DNA of 64,000 bases, taken from contig NZ_CP035952.1 in NCBI RefSeq assembly GCF_004214895.1, positions 1,560,501 to 1,624,500 on the forward strand. Direction: 5' to 3'. The position numbers were made by a program, and so were the translations under genes. The notes under the pieces are model-generated. The model was given only the letters and a program-made list of their open reading frames with translations. It had not been told where the DNA came from and ran no database searches. Each line of letters opens with the position of its first letter. Within the stretch, counting starts at the first letter, position 1. The stretch is from Pseudomonas tructae (lineage in GTDB: Bacteria > Pseudomonadota > Gammaproteobacteria > Pseudomonadales > Pseudomonadaceae). Below are positions 1 to 9,133 of the stretch, piece by piece.

Positions 1-1
1 G

Positions 2-379
2 TTGGCTTTTGGTCGCGGCCTGTCGGATGTGGACGAAGCAGCGGTGTGGGAAAAGAGCCTGGACGATCGCATCCTGCACTGGATCGAAGTCGGCCAGCCG
101 GATGCCGATCGCCTGACCTGGTGCTCGCGCCGCACCGAGCGCACCAGCCTGCTGGCCTATGGCAGCCTGCGGGTGTGGGAAACCAAGGTGTTGCCTGGGG
201 TCAAGAACCTGAAAAACCTGAACATCGCCGCCGTACCCCAGGAGGTACTGGAAACCCTGGCCAAGGACATGCCGCGCGCCATCAAGTGGGACGTGATGAT
301 CAGTGAAGGTACGGTGTTCGTCACCGACGACCGCGGCCAGCACGAAGTCCAGCTGCAGTGGCTGATGGGCGAGCGTTGA
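2..379 (+). CDS. yaeQ: YaeQ family protein, 3' part only
   Basis: The reading frame is open from the first base of the window and stops at 377-379. It gives the last 125 residues of a protein whose family is usually about 180 residues, so roughly the first third lies outside the window. The conserved YaeQ segments FGRGLSDVDEAAVW and WIEVGQPDADRL are both present near the visible start, and the C-terminus is complete. YaeQ proteins have a PD-(D/E)XK nuclease-like fold; the E. coli member was reported to suppress an rfaH defect, but the biochemical role is unknown. It lies 54 bases upstream of recJ on the same strand. The TTG at position 2 is an internal codon and not the start. Confidence 0.85.
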   Translation: MAFGRGLSDVDEAAVWEKSLDDRILHWIEVGQPDADRLTWCSRRTERTSLLAYGSLRVWETKVLPGVKNLKNLNIAAVPQEVLETLAKDMPRAIKWDVMISEGTVFVTDDRGQHEVQLQWLMGER

Positions 380-433
380 TCGCCCATCCGTCCCGGCCGA
401 ACATTCCTGATTGACGAGAAGCCCTATCGCCCC

Positions 434-2143
434 ATGCGTATCGATCCCCGCCCGTTGCCGTCCACGCTGCCATTTCTTGGCGACCTGCCACCGTTGCTGA
501 CCCGTCTGTATGCCGCCCGTGGCGTGCAATCGGCAACCGAGCTGGATAAAAGCCTGGCGCGCCTGCTGCCTTACCAGCAGCTCAAGGGCATTGAGGCTGC
601 GGTCGACCTGCTGGTAACGGCGCTAGCAGAACGCCAGCGCATCCTTATCGTCGGCGACTTTGATGCTGACGGTGCCACGGCCAGCACCGTCGGCGTGCTT
701 GGCCTGCGTCTGCTCGGTGCCGCCCATGTCGACTACCTGGTGCCCAACCGCTTCGAGTACGGCTACGGCCTGACGCCGGAGATCGTCGAGGTGGCCCTGC
801 AGCGCCAGCCGCAGTTGCTGATCACCGTCGACAACGGCATCTCCAGCGTCGAAGGGGTGGCCGCGGCCAAGGCAGCAGGCCTTAAAGTACTGGTTACCGA
901 CCACCACTTGCCCGGCCATGAACTGCCGGCAGCCGATGCCATCGTCAACCCCAACCAGCCGGGCTGCGAGTTCCCGAGCAAGGCGCTGGCCGGCGTCGGA
1001 GTGATTTTCTACGTGCTGATGGCCTTGCGCGCGCGCTTGCGCAGCCTGGGCCATTACGCCAACGCGGCGCAACCGAACATCGGTGAACTGCTTGATCTGG
1101 TGGCCCTGGGCAGCGTTGCCGACGTGGTGCCGCTGGATGCCAACAACCGCATCCTGGTCCATCAGGGCCTTGAGCGAATTCGTGCCGGGCGCGCGCGGCC
1201 GGGGCTCAAGGCCATTCTGGAGGTGGCCCGCCGCGATCACCTGCGCATCACCTCCACCGATCTTGGCTTTATTCTCGGTCCACGGCTCAACGCCGCCGGT
1301 CGCCTGGACGACATGAGCCTGGGCATCGAGTGCCTGCTCAGCGACGATGCCAACCTGGCACGGGAAATGGCCGGTCAGCTCGACGAACTGAACCAGGACC
1401 GCAAGTCTATCGAGCAGGGCATGCAGCGCGAAGCCCTGGCCCAGCTCAAGGACCTGCCGCTGGAATCGATGCCGTTCGGCCTGTGCCTGTTCGAGCCCGA
1501 CTGGCACCAGGGGGTGATCGGCATCCTCGCCTCGCGCCTCAAAGAGCGTTACCACCGCCCGACCATTGCCTTTGCCGATGCGGGAGAGGGCATGCTCAAG
1601 GGTTCGGCACGTTCGGTACCGGGCTTTCACATTCGCGATGCACTGGACGCCGTGGCGGCGCGTCATCCGCAACTGATCAGCAAATTCGGTGGGCATGCCA
1701 TGGCCGCCGGGCTGTCGCTACCGGCCGAGAACTTTCCGGCGTTTGCCCAGGCCTTTGACGAAGAAACCCGCCGCCAGTTGCGTGAAGAAGACCTCACCGG
1801 CCGCCTGCTCTCCGACGGAACCCTGGCGGTCGAGGAGTTTCACCTGGAGCTGGCCCGTGCCTTGCGCCATGCCGGGCCTTGGGGCCAGCACTTCCCCGAA
1901 CCGTTGTTCCACGGCGTGTTCCAACTGGTCGAGCAGCGGGTTGTCGGTGAGCGGCACCTGAAGGTGGTGCTCAAGAGCGAGTGCGGTACGCTCAAGCTCG
2001 ACGGTATTGCCTTTGGCATCGACCGCGAAGTCTGGCCCAACCCGACGGTGCGCTGGGTTGAGCTGGCCTACAAGCTCGACGTCAACGAGTTTCGCGGCCA
2101 GGAAAGCGTGCAGTTGATGATCGCGCATATCGAGCCGCGCTGA
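434..2143 (+). CDS. recJ: single-stranded-DNA-specific exonuclease RecJ
   Basis: This 569-residue protein matches RecJ, the 5'-3' single-strand DNA exonuclease of RecF-pathway recombination, mismatch repair and base-excision repair in the cytoplasm. The DHH-superfamily metal motifs are intact: GDFDADG at residues 74-80, VDNG at 132-135 and TDHH at 155-158. The DHHA1 part follows (FGGHAMAAG around residue 417), and the C-terminal region carries the RecJ OB-fold. Length is typical of the family. The ATG at 434 has only a weak upstream ribosome site, but no better in-frame start precedes the conserved region. It probably shares a transcript with the yaeQ-like gene just upstream. Confidence 0.96.
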   Translation: MRIDPRPLPSTLPFLGDLPPLLTRLYAARGVQSATELDKSLARLLPYQQLKGIEAAVDLLVTALAERQRILIVGDFDADGATASTVGVLGLRLLGAAHVDYLVPNRFEYGYGLTPEIVEVALQRQPQLLITVDNGISSVEGVAAAKAAGLKVLVTDHHLPGHELPAADAIVNPNQPGCEFPSKALAGVGVIFYVLMALRARLRSLGHYANAAQPNIGELLDLVALGSVADVVPLDANNRILVHQGLERIRAGRARPGLKAILEVARRDHLRITSTDLGFILGPRLNAAGRLDDMSLGIECLLSDDANLAREMAGQLDELNQDRKSIEQGMQREALAQLKDLPLESMPFGLCLFEPDWHQGVIGILASRLKERYHRPTIAFADAGEGMLKGSARSVPGFHIRDALDAVAARHPQLISKFGGHAMAAGLSLPAENFPAFAQAFDEETRRQLREEDLTGRLLSDGTLAVEEFHLELARALRHAGPWGQHFPEPLFHGVFQLVEQRVVGERHLKVVLKSECGTLKLDGIAFGIDREVWPNPTVRWVELAYKLDVNEFRGQESVQLMIAHIEPR

Positions 2144-2260
2144 ACTCGCGGGGCAAAGTGGTCTAGGCTTCGAATGATGGGTCGAAGAACCTGCGGGGAA
2201 GATTCTGTAGTCGGCCGGTCAACCACCTGGAGCCTTACCACTTGATTTGAGAGGTGCCCC

Positions 2261-3367
2261 ATGAGCCTGCTGCTTGCGCCGTATACCCTGCGCCATCTGA
2301 ACTTGCCCAACCGTATTGCCGTGTCGCCCATGTGCCAGTATTCCAGTGTCGACGGCCTGGCCAATGACTGGCACCTGGTGCATCTGGGCAGCCGCGCCGT
2401 GGGGGGGGCGGGCTTGATCTTCACCGAGGCCACGGCGGTGACCGCCAACGGCCGCATTACCGCGCAGGACCTGGGCTTGTGGAACGACGAGCAGATCCCA
2501 GGGCTGCAACGCATTACTCGTTTTCTCACCGCCCAGGGCGCAGTGCCAGGCATCCAGCTGGCCCATGCCGGACGCAAGGCCAGCACCCATCGGCCCTGGC
2601 TGGGCAAGCATGGCAGTGTCAAGGTGGAAGAGGGCGGCTGGGTACCAGTGGGGCCCTCGAAGATTGCCTTCGACCCGGAGCACACCGCACCGACCGAACT
2701 GAACGAAGAGCAGATCGATGAGATCATTCAGGCCTTTGCCGATGCCGCCCGGCGCGCTCTGCAGGCAGGCTTCAAGGTGGTCGAGGTGCATGCCGCGCAT
2801 GGCTACCTGTTGCACCAGTTTCTTTCGCCCCTGAGCAATCAGCGGCGCGACCAGTACGGCAGTTGCTTCGAAAACCGTATCCGTCTGACCCTGCAAGTGA
2901 GCGAAGCGGTGCGCAAGGTCTGGCCGCAAGAGCTGCCGGTGTTCGTCCGGCTATCGGCCACCGACTGGGTGGAGGATGGCTGGAACCCGGATGAAACCGT
3001 GGAGTTGGCCAAGCGCTTGAGAGCGTTGGGCGTGGATTTGATCGATGTGTCGTCCGGCGGCACCTCGGTGAAGGCCGAGATTCCCACTGGGCCGGGCTAT
3101 CAGACCCAGTTTGCGGCCAAGGTGCGCGAAGAGGCGGGGATCGCTACCGGGACGGTTGGCATGATTACCGACCCTATGCAGGCTGAAACCATCTTGCGCA
3201 CAGCCCAGGCCGACATCATTTTCCTCGCCCGCGAGTTGCTGCGCGATCCTTACTGGCCGCTGCACGCCGATGACGACCTGGGTGGCAACAAAGCGGTGTG
3301 GCCGGCGCAGTACCAGCGCGCAACCAGCCGCGAACAGCCGATACACGAGTCCGATTTACGCGATTGA
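2261..3367 (+). CDS. FMN-dependent ene-reductase, old yellow enzyme family (YqjM/XenA type)
   Basis: The 368-residue protein is an FMN TIM barrel that reduces activated C=C bonds or nitro compounds with NAD(P)H in the cytoplasm. The thermophilic-like OYE signature SPMCQYSS at 22-29 places the redox-tuning Cys at residue 25. HAGRK (102-106) and HAAHGYL (177-183) give the FMN and substrate contacts. In the usual motif QYGGSFENR the second Gly is missing and the segment reads QYGSCFENR (199-206), so an extra Cys lies near the active-site loop. The ATG at 2261 has GAGGTG close upstream. The position after recJ matches P. aeruginosa PA3723. An eight-G run at 2401-2408 lies inside the coding region. 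The physiological substrate cannot be told from sequence. Confidence 0.92.
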   Translation: MSLLLAPYTLRHLNLPNRIAVSPMCQYSSVDGLANDWHLVHLGSRAVGGAGLIFTEATAVTANGRITAQDLGLWNDEQIPGLQRITRFLTAQGAVPGIQLAHAGRKASTHRPWLGKHGSVKVEEGGWVPVGPSKIAFDPEHTAPTELNEEQIDEIIQAFADAARRALQAGFKVVEVHAAHGYLLHQFLSPLSNQRRDQYGSCFENRIRLTLQVSEAVRKVWPQELPVFVRLSATDWVEDGWNPDETVELAKRLRALGVDLIDVSSGGTSVKAEIPTGPGYQTQFAAKVREEAGIATGTVGMITDPMQAETILRTAQADIIFLARELLRDPYWPLHADDDLGGNKAVWPAQYQRATSREQPIHESDLRD

Positions 3368-3373
3368 GTCAGC

Positions 3374-3420
3374 TGTGGGAGCGGCGATGCGGCGACCCGA
3401 CTTGCCCCGCGATGAGGCCC
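3374..3420. repeat. REP-like element after the ene-reductase gene
   Basis: The segment TGTGGGAGCGG...GACTTGCCCCGCGATGAGGCC resembles the other REP copies of this window (27562, 43259, 50331) but carries an extra GATGCGGCGACC block in the stem. It lies between the 3' ends of the reductase and hicB genes, where it could stop transcription from both sides. Confidence 0.6.
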
Positions 3421-3753
3421 TCAGGCATGCGCCGCCTGGCTCAATACATCGCTGACCCACTGGTTGATGCTCTTGTCAGCCAGTTCAGCCTTTTGCGCGA
3501 CACTGGCGTGCAGCGTCGGCTCCAGGCGCAAGCTCAGTTTCCCGGAGTAGGCTTTCTGCGGCTCACGTCCCAGGCGCGCACAGGTCTGGAGATAGTCATC
3601 CACGGCTTCTTCGAAAGCGTTGCGCAATTGCGCAACCGATTGCCCGTGAAAGCCGATCACATCGCGTATGCCGGCGACATGGCCGATTAGCAATTGGTCT
3701 TCATCGCTGTACTCGATACGGGCGGCATAGCCTTTGTAGTTCATGACATTCAT
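3421..3753 (-). CDS. hicB: HicB family antitoxin
   Basis: This 110-residue protein has the HicB layout: an N-terminal partial RNase-H-like fold (about residues 1-65, with YSDEDQLLIGHVAGI) and a C-terminal ribbon-helix-helix segment (GKLSLRLEPTLHASV, about 70-105). HicB antitoxins bind and block the HicA RNase and repress their own operon by binding a palindrome. Its ATG overlaps the hicA stop codon as ATGA, so it is the second gene of the pair and translationally coupled. An internal ATG three codons later is an alternative start. The toxin-first order is the usual one for hicAB. Confidence 0.92.
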   Translation of the reverse strand: MNVMNYKGYAARIEYSDEDQLLIGHVAGIRDVIGFHGQSVAQLRNAFEEAVDDYLQTCARLGREPQKAYSGKLSLRLEPTLHASVAQKAELADKSINQWVSDVLSQAAHA

Positions 3754-4004
3754 GGGGTCACTCCTGCCTGTTCCAGAAACAACCGCGCATCGCGGATCTG
3801 ATAGGGCTTGGCATCTTTATCCGGGTGAGGGCGATGGAACGTCGCGATCACCCCGTTGAGTTCGAAGCGCACACGCGAGCCTCTGCCTTCGATTACCCGG
3901 GCCCCCGCACCGACCAGTAATGATTCGATGCGAGCCCATTCCAGATTGTTGGGTAACGGTTTGCTGAAGATCGACTTCAGCGTACTGCGCTGATTATTAT
4001 TCAT
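3750..4004 (-). CDS. hicA: HicA family toxin (mRNA interferase)
   Basis: This 84-residue protein begins MNNNQRSTLKSIFSKP, typical of the longer HicA subtype. HicA toxins have a dsRBD-like fold and cleave mRNA with a single His. The Gly-Ser-His-His motif of short HicA proteins is replaced here by GRGSRVRF (40-47), and the histidines available are H57 and H60 in FHRPHP. This is the normal arrangement for the subtype as I know it. G+C is about 56 percent by hand count, below the surrounding genes, which fits a mobile gene pair placed between core genes. The start codon directly abuts a perfect inverted repeat, and no Shine-Dalgarno sequence is visible. Confidence 0.9.
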   Translation of the reverse strand: MNNNQRSTLKSIFSKPLPNNLEWARIESLLVGAGARVIEGRGSRVRFELNGVIATFHRPHPDKDAKPYQIRDARLFLEQAGVTP

Positions 4005-4023
4005 GGTATCAGACTATGATACC
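4005..4023 (-). promoter_or_regulatory. palindromic operator at the hicA start
   Basis: GGTATCA-GACTA-TGATACC is a perfect 7-bp inverted repeat with a 5-bp centre, ending at the base before the hicA ATG. Read on the minus strand, its first arm contains TATCAT, five of six matches to a -10 box. It is the expected place for HicB (or HicA-HicB) autoregulation. Binding is inferred, not seen. Confidence 0.65.
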
Positions 4024-4089
4024 GTCAGCCATGCAGCAATGGGACGGCCGTAGGACGAAGCTTTAGTGGATGAAGGAGGTCTCCTGGAT

Positions 4090-5952
4090 TCAGCCCAGCT
4101 CCCCCACCGCCCGCCACGCCTCATCAATCGCCGCATGGGCATAGGCGCTCCAGGCCGCATCGGAGTTGGCGATGCTGACCTTGCCGACCGGCTTGCGCGC
4201 CAGGGCTATCCACTGTTCGGTTTGCTCGGGATCATCGTAGAGGGTATTGCTAAAGCAGGCATAACCGTGGGGCCAGCGGTTGACGGTGATCGCCAGAATG
4301 TCCTTGTCGTGGTCAAAGCCGCCCGGGCCAAGCATGCGTTGCAACTGGTCGCGCAACTGGCTTTCCAGTACTTCGAACGAGGTACCGTACAGCCGTCCGC
4401 GCCCGGCGCGGGCCTGGTCGCGGCTGTTCATGCCGCTGTCGGGGCTGGTCGGCACGTAGACCATGTGCAGGCCGATGGGCTGCGCCGGGTCACGCGGGTG
4501 CTCGTAGCCACCCAGGCTCACCGGGTAATCGAGCTTGATCCGGCTGTAGGGCTGGGTTGCGGCGTAGATTTCATGCACGCCAAGTTTCTGGAACGCTTGC
4601 CAGTTGCGCACGATGACCTTGGTGTACACCAGCGGGAATTTGACGTTCTGGCTCAGGGCGTGGGCCTGTTCAGCCGACAGGTCGCGCAACAGATAGGGGA
4701 TCATCATGTTGTAGCACGCCAGAATGCAGTGCTTGCCGCGCACCTGGGTCAGTTGCCCGCCGCGGCTTACGCCGACATCGACAGCGCCATCGACGTTGCG
4801 CACGCTGACGGCCGTGCTGTTCAGGCGCAGGCGCACCGGCTGCCCGGGGCGGTCGAGCTGGCTGTAGTCGAAGTTGGCGAGCACGATATCTTCCATGTTG
4901 TTGCCTGGCGCCACCTTTGGTATGAGGCTGCGCACGAGCAAGCGAGCTACCGAGGCGTTGCCATCGGGGAAGTGATAGATGTAGGGCTCCTCCATCTCCG
5001 CCTTGGCTTCCTCGCTGACCGGCTCCAGGTTCATCGCGGCAAAACCGGGAAAGCCGACGTAATAGGCATCGGCGGCGGCCACGGTATCGATGCTCAAGGC
5101 CATGAAATCGTTGGTACGGCCCTGGAAGTACTTCACCGCTGTTGGCGACAGGCCTACGTCCTTGAGCAGAAAGTCGCGGTAGCTGGTGCTTTCCAGGTAG
5201 GCGGTCTTGTCCTCGAGCGACTTGCCGGCCAGGTAGTCTCTGGGCGCCTCGTGCAGCTCGATCAAAGCCTTGCGGTCTTGCTCTGGTAACGGGAAGTCGT
5301 TGATGAACTCGCGAACAGGTCGGGCGTTGAGCTGCTCGGGGGCGATGTCATCGGCGACCATCGGCGTTGGGTCGCCGCTGACCAGTTTGTCTTCGCCAAA
5401 GGTTTGCTTGTCGAAGAACACCGCGCGCGACAGGCCCAGGTCCGGATAGAAGCTGCGGTCGAAGGCGGTTTCGAAGCGCTTGATATCCACCCCGAGCTTT
5501 TGCAGCAGGCCATTGACCTCTTTGCTGTACAGGTGATTGGGCGATTGGAAGGCTTCGCTGCCACCATAGCCGAGGATCATCCTGCCGCCTGCACTGAACT
5601 CGTTGCGCTTGGCATGGCCACCGAAATCGTCGTGGTTCTCGAGGATCAGGATCTTTGCTGCGGGATGCTTTTCGCGGTAGAAGAAAGCTGCCGCCAGGCC
5701 GCTGATGCCGCCGCCAACCACCACCAGGTCATATTTTTCGCTGATTGGCAGGGCGTCGGTTTCGAAGGTTTTCTTCTCCCAGCCCATCTGGTGGGCGACT
5801 TCGAACGCGCCGACATGGCTGCCGCGCAAGCCGGTCAGTGCCGGTGGATAGTAGCGAGCGCTGGGCGCAGCCTGAAGCAGTTGCAGCGGGGTCAAGCCTG
5901 CTGCAACGCCGATGGCGACTCCGTTGATGAAGTCGCGTCGGGTGATTTCCAT
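4090..5952 (-). CDS. spdH: spermidine dehydrogenase SpdH, periplasmic flavoprotein
   Basis: The 620-residue protein starts MEITRRDF, a twin-arginine export signal (RR at 5-6) followed by a hydrophobic stretch, so it is folded with its cofactor and sent to the periplasm. The FAD-binding site VVVGGGISGL lies at 77-86, with the ribose-binding acidic residue E105 in ILILENHDD. The family member SpdH of P. aeruginosa (PA3713) oxidises spermidine to 1,3-diaminopropane and 4-aminobutanal. Length and N-terminus agree with it. The gene is last in the ydcSTUV-patD-spdH operon, 13 bases after patD and with AAGGA before its ATG. The neighbouring aldehyde dehydrogenase handles the aldehyde product, which supports the call. 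Confidence 0.88.
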   Translation of the reverse strand: MEITRRDFINGVAIGVAAGLTPLQLLQAAPSARYYPPALTGLRGSHVGAFEVAHQMGWEKKTFETDALPISEKYDLVVVGGGISGLAAAFFYREKHPAAKILILENHDDFGGHAKRNEFSAGGRMILGYGGSEAFQSPNHLYSKEVNGLLQKLGVDIKRFETAFDRSFYPDLGLSRAVFFDKQTFGEDKLVSGDPTPMVADDIAPEQLNARPVREFINDFPLPEQDRKALIELHEAPRDYLAGKSLEDKTAYLESTSYRDFLLKDVGLSPTAVKYFQGRTNDFMALSIDTVAAADAYYVGFPGFAAMNLEPVSEEAKAEMEEPYIYHFPDGNASVARLLVRSLIPKVAPGNNMEDIVLANFDYSQLDRPGQPVRLRLNSTAVSVRNVDGAVDVGVSRGGQLTQVRGKHCILACYNMMIPYLLRDLSAEQAHALSQNVKFPLVYTKVIVRNWQAFQKLGVHEIYAATQPYSRIKLDYPVSLGGYEHPRDPAQPIGLHMVYVPTSPDSGMNSRDQARAGRGRLYGTSFEVLESQLRDQLQRMLGPGGFDHDKDILAITVNRWPHGYACFSNTLYDDPEQTEQWIALARKPVGKVSIANSDAAWSAYAHAAIDEAWRAVGELG

Positions 5953-5965
5953 GGGTGTCCTTACC

Positions 5966-7390
5966 TTAATGTTTGAACATCACATGCCGGATGCAGGTGT
6001 AGTCCTCCAGCCCGTACATGGACATATCCTTGCCATAGCCGGACAATTTCTGGCCGCCGTGGGGCATTTCGCTGACCAGCATAAAGTGCGTATTGACCCA
6101 GGTACAGCCGTACTGCAAGCGCGCCGAGACCCGGTGGGCGCGACCGACGTCGGCGGTCCACAGCGACGACGCCAGGCCGTAGTCCGAATCTTTGGCCCAG
6201 GCCAGGGCTTGCTCTTCATCGTCGAAACGGGTCACTGAGACCACAGGCCCGAACACTTCACGGCGGACGATCTCGTCGTCCTGCTGGGCATCGGCCAGCA
6301 CTGTGGGTTCAAAAAAGAAGCCATCACCGGCCACCGACTTGCCACCGGTCACCAGGCGGATATGCGGCAGGGCAATCGCCCGTTCGACCATGGCCGCCAC
6401 CCGGTCGCGATGCTGGGCGGTGATCAGCGGGCCGAGTTCGGTGTCCGGGTCGTTCTGCAAACCCCACTTGATGCTGGCTACGGCTTTGCCGAGCTTGTTG
6501 ACGAACTGCTCGTAGATGCCGCTCTGGGCATAGATCCGGCAAGCCGCCGTGCAGTCCTGGCCGGCGTTGTAGAAACCGAAGGTGCGGATACCGTCGACTG
6601 CGGCGTCGATATCGGCATCATCGAAGATGATCACCGGTGCCTTGCCGCCCAGCTCCATGTGCATGCGCTTCACGCTGCCTGCGGTGCTGGCGATGATGTT
6701 GGCGCCCGTGGGGATGGAACCTGTCAGCGACACCATGCGCACTTTGGGGTGGGTCACCAGCGGCGTGCCGACACTCGGGCCGCGACCGAAGAGGATGTTC
6801 AGCACGCCGGCGGGGAATAACTGGCTGGCAAGTTCGGCCAGGCGCAAGGCGGTCAGCGGCGTCTGCTCGGAGGGCTTGAGCACCACGGTATTGCCGGCAG
6901 CCAGTGCCGGGGCGATCTTCCAGGCCACCATCATCAGCGGGTAGTTCCAGGGTGCGATGGAGGCGACGACGCCCAGCGGGTCGCGGCGGACCATCGAAGT
7001 ATGCCCCGGAAGGTATTCGCCCGCCGCCGAGCCGCCCAGGCAGCGGGTAGCGCCCGCAAAAAATCGGAACACATCGGCGATGGCCGGGATCTCGTCGTTG
7101 AGCGCGGCGGCATAGGGCTTGCCGCAGTTCTCCGACTCCAGCCGGGCCAGCTCTTCGCCGTGGGCCTCGATCGTGTCGGCAAGCGTGAGCAGCAACAGCG
7201 AGCGCTCTTTGGGCGTGCTCTGCGACCAGCTGTCGAAGGCGCGGTCGGCGGCGCGCACGGCGGCATCGACCTGGGCCTCGCTGGCCTCGTTGACCTCCAC
7301 CAGCACCGTGCCCAGCGCCGGGTTGAGTACCGGATAGCTTGCGCCTTCGCCTTCAACCAGTTGGCCGTTGATCAACAGTCGGGTTTGCAT
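5966..7390 (-). CDS. patD: 4-aminobutanal (gamma-aminobutyraldehyde) dehydrogenase PatD
   Basis: This 474-residue NAD-dependent aldehyde dehydrogenase has exactly the length of E. coli PatD (YdcW) and matches it along its whole length from memory. It shares LLINGQLV at the start, SIAPWNYPL at 144-152, the catalytic base E246 in MELGGKAP, the nucleophile C280 in NAGQDCTAA, and the C-terminal segment [16 protein letters not shown]. It oxidises 4-aminobutanal to GABA in the cytoplasm, the last step of putrescine and spermidine breakdown by this route. I use the ATG at 7390 because it has GGAG upstream; a longer frame reaches 7444 but lacks conserved sequence. The gene follows ydcV by 19 bases, the same neighbour as in E. 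coli. Confidence 0.93.
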   Translation of the reverse strand: MQTRLLINGQLVEGEGASYPVLNPALGTVLVEVNEASEAQVDAAVRAADRAFDSWSQSTPKERSLLLLTLADTIEAHGEELARLESENCGKPYAAALNDEIPAIADVFRFFAGATRCLGGSAAGEYLPGHTSMVRRDPLGVVASIAPWNYPLMMVAWKIAPALAAGNTVVLKPSEQTPLTALRLAELASQLFPAGVLNILFGRGPSVGTPLVTHPKVRMVSLTGSIPTGANIIASTAGSVKRMHMELGGKAPVIIFDDADIDAAVDGIRTFGFYNAGQDCTAACRIYAQSGIYEQFVNKLGKAVASIKWGLQNDPDTELGPLITAQHRDRVAAMVERAIALPHIRLVTGGKSVAGDGFFFEPTVLADAQQDDEIVRREVFGPVVSVTRFDDEEQALAWAKDSDYGLASSLWTADVGRAHRVSARLQYGCTWVNTHFMLVSEMPHGGQKLSGYGKDMSMYGLEDYTCIRHVMFKH

Positions 7391-7409
7391 GGTTTTGCTC
7401 CTCCAGGAG

Positions 7410-8216
7410 TTATTTGCCGCTGCCGGCAACGCTTTCGCCGCCACGGGTCAGGTAATAGGCGCCAAGAATCGGCAGCATGGTCACCAGCATCACCAGCATG
7501 GCCACCACGTTGGTGACGGGCACATCGCGCGGCCGGCTCAACTGGTTGAGCAGCCAGATCGGCAAGGTGCGTTCGTGGCCGGCGGTGAAGGTGGTGACGA
7601 TGATTTCATCGAACGACAGGGCAAAAGCCAGCATGCCGCCGGCCAGCAATGCCGAGCCAAGGTTGGGCAGCACGATGTAGCGGAAGGTCTGCCAGCCGTC
7701 GGCACCCAGGTCCATCGAGGCTTCGATCAGGCTCTGTGAGGTACGCCGCAGGCGTGCAATGACGTTGTTGTAGACGATCACCACGCAGAAGGTGGCGTGA
7801 CCGACGACGATGGTGAAGATCCCCGGTTCTATGCCCAAGGTCTTGAACGCCGACAGCAGGGCGATGCCGGTGATGATCCCGGGCAGGGCAATGGGCAGGA
7901 TCAGCATCAGCGAAATGCTTTCCTTGCCGAAAAAGCTGCGCCGGTACAGCGCCGCCGAAGCCAGGGTGCCAAGCACCAGGGCGATCAGCGTGGCCAGGCA
8001 GGCGACCTGCAGCGACAGCTTGATCGACTCCAGCACATCCGGGCGCGAGAACGCCACGCTGAACCACTTCAGGGTGAAACCCTGGGGCGGAAAACTGAAG
8101 GCGGCGTCCTCGGTGTTGAAGGCATAGAGGAAGATGATCAGGATCGGGAAGTGCAGGAACACCAGCCCGCCCCAGGCCGCCAGGCGCAGGCCGATCGAGG
8201 CGCGCTCAGAGTGCAT
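7410..8216 (-). CDS. ydcV: ABC transporter permease YdcV, polyamine type
   Basis: A 268-residue inner-membrane protein with about six hydrophobic segments and the EAA loop [20 protein letters not shown], which docks the ATPase. It belongs to the PotC/YdcV permease family of spermidine/putrescine importers. Its start overlaps the end of ydcU by 11 bases, which implies coupled translation and one membrane complex. Order and strand are those of E. coli ydcSTUV-patD. The transported compound is probably putrescine or a related amine. This is inferred from the family and from the downstream dehydrogenases. Confidence 0.9.
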   Translation of the reverse strand: MHSERASIGLRLAAWGGLVFLHFPILIIFLYAFNTEDAAFSFPPQGFTLKWFSVAFSRPDVLESIKLSLQVACLATLIALVLGTLASAALYRRSFFGKESISLMLILPIALPGIITGIALLSAFKTLGIEPGIFTIVVGHATFCVVIVYNNVIARLRRTSQSLIEASMDLGADGWQTFRYIVLPNLGSALLAGGMLAFALSFDEIIVTTFTAGHERTLPIWLLNQLSRPRDVPVTNVVAMLVMLVTMLPILGAYYLTRGGESVAGSGK

Positions 8217-9132
8217 CGAAGGCCCCCAGGCGTTTGACCATCGACAGGTAGATGGCGATCAGCACGATCGGTACCAGGGTGAACGCGGCGGCCATGGGCA
8301 TGTTGCCGATGGCGCCCTGCTGGGCGTAGACCATGCTGCCGATGAAGTAGCCGGGCGGGCCGACCAGTTGCGGGACAATGAAGTCGCCCAGGGTCAGTGA
8401 GAAGGTGAAGATCGAACCTGCGGCAATACCCGGTACCGACAACGGCAGGATCACTTGGGTAAATGTCTGCCGCGGCCTGGCACCAAGGTCTGCCGAGGCT
8501 TGCAGCAATGATGGCGGCAGGCGCTCCAGTGAAGCCTGGATGGGCAGGATCATGAACGGCAGCCAGATATAGACGAACACCAGAAAACGCCCCAGGTGCG
8601 AGGTCGACAGGGTGCTGCCACCCACCCCGGGAATCTCGAGAATGAACTGCAGCACAGGTGCAAGGCTCAGTTGCTGGACGAACCACTGGGCCACGCCGCC
8701 CTTGGCCAGCAGCAAGGTCCAGGCGTAGGCCTTGACGATGTAGCTGGCCCACATCGGCATCATCACCGCGATATAGAAGAACGCCTTGGTCTTGCCGCTG
8801 GTGTAGCGGGCCATGTAATAGGCGATCGGGAAGGCCAGGGTGGCACTGGCGATGGATACGGCAATGGCCATGCTCAGGGTGCGCAGGATGATGTCGAAGT
8901 TCGATGGGTTGAACAGGGCGGTGAAGTTGCCCAGGGTCAACTGCGGGGTCACCGCCATGGTGAAGTCGTCGAAGGTATAGAAGCCCTGCCACAGCAGGCT
9001 CAACAGCGAGCCAAGGTAGATTGCGCCGAACCAGATCAGCGGCGGTACCAGCAGCAGCGCCAGGTACAGGTTGGGCCGCCGGTAGAGCAGGTTGGACAAG
9101 CGCCGCGTGGCTGTCGGCGTGGCCTGGCTCAT
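8206..9132 (-). CDS. ydcU: ABC transporter permease YdcU, polyamine type
   Basis: A 308-residue permease of the PotB/YdcU family with an N-terminal cytoplasmic arm, six predicted membrane helices and an EAA loop reading [20 protein letters not shown] near residue 220. It would pair with YdcV to form the membrane channel of the importer. It starts one base after the ydcT stop and its end overlaps ydcV, so the three genes are tightly packed. The SARYT-type arginine cluster [11 protein letters not shown] lies in the loop after the second helix. Confidence 0.9.
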   Translation of the reverse strand: MSQATPTATRRLSNLLYRRPNLYLALLLVPPLIWFGAIYLGSLLSLLWQGFYTFDDFTMAVTPQLTLGNFTALFNPSNFDIILRTLSMAIAVSIASATLAFPIAYYMARYTSGKTKAFFYIAVMMPMWASYIVKAYAWTLLLAKGGVAQWFVQQLSLAPVLQFILEIPGVGGSTLSTSHLGRFLVFVYIWLPFMILPIQASLERLPPSLLQASADLGARPRQTFTQVILPLSVPGIAAGSIFTFSLTLGDFIVPQLVGPPGYFIGSMVYAQQGAIGNMPMAAAFTLVPIVLIAIYLSMVKRLGAFDAL

Positions 9133-9133
9133 G

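Noticed and set aside
2401..2408. Eight-G run inside the ene-reductase gene as a phase-switch site
   Set aside because: The run encodes conserved Gly-Gly of the barrel (VGGAG), so it is explained by the protein; no second sign of switching.
4066..5289. 407-codon open frame on the plus strand over spdH
   Set aside because: Antisense to the Tat-exported oxidase with intact motifs; no start signal and no recognisable family.
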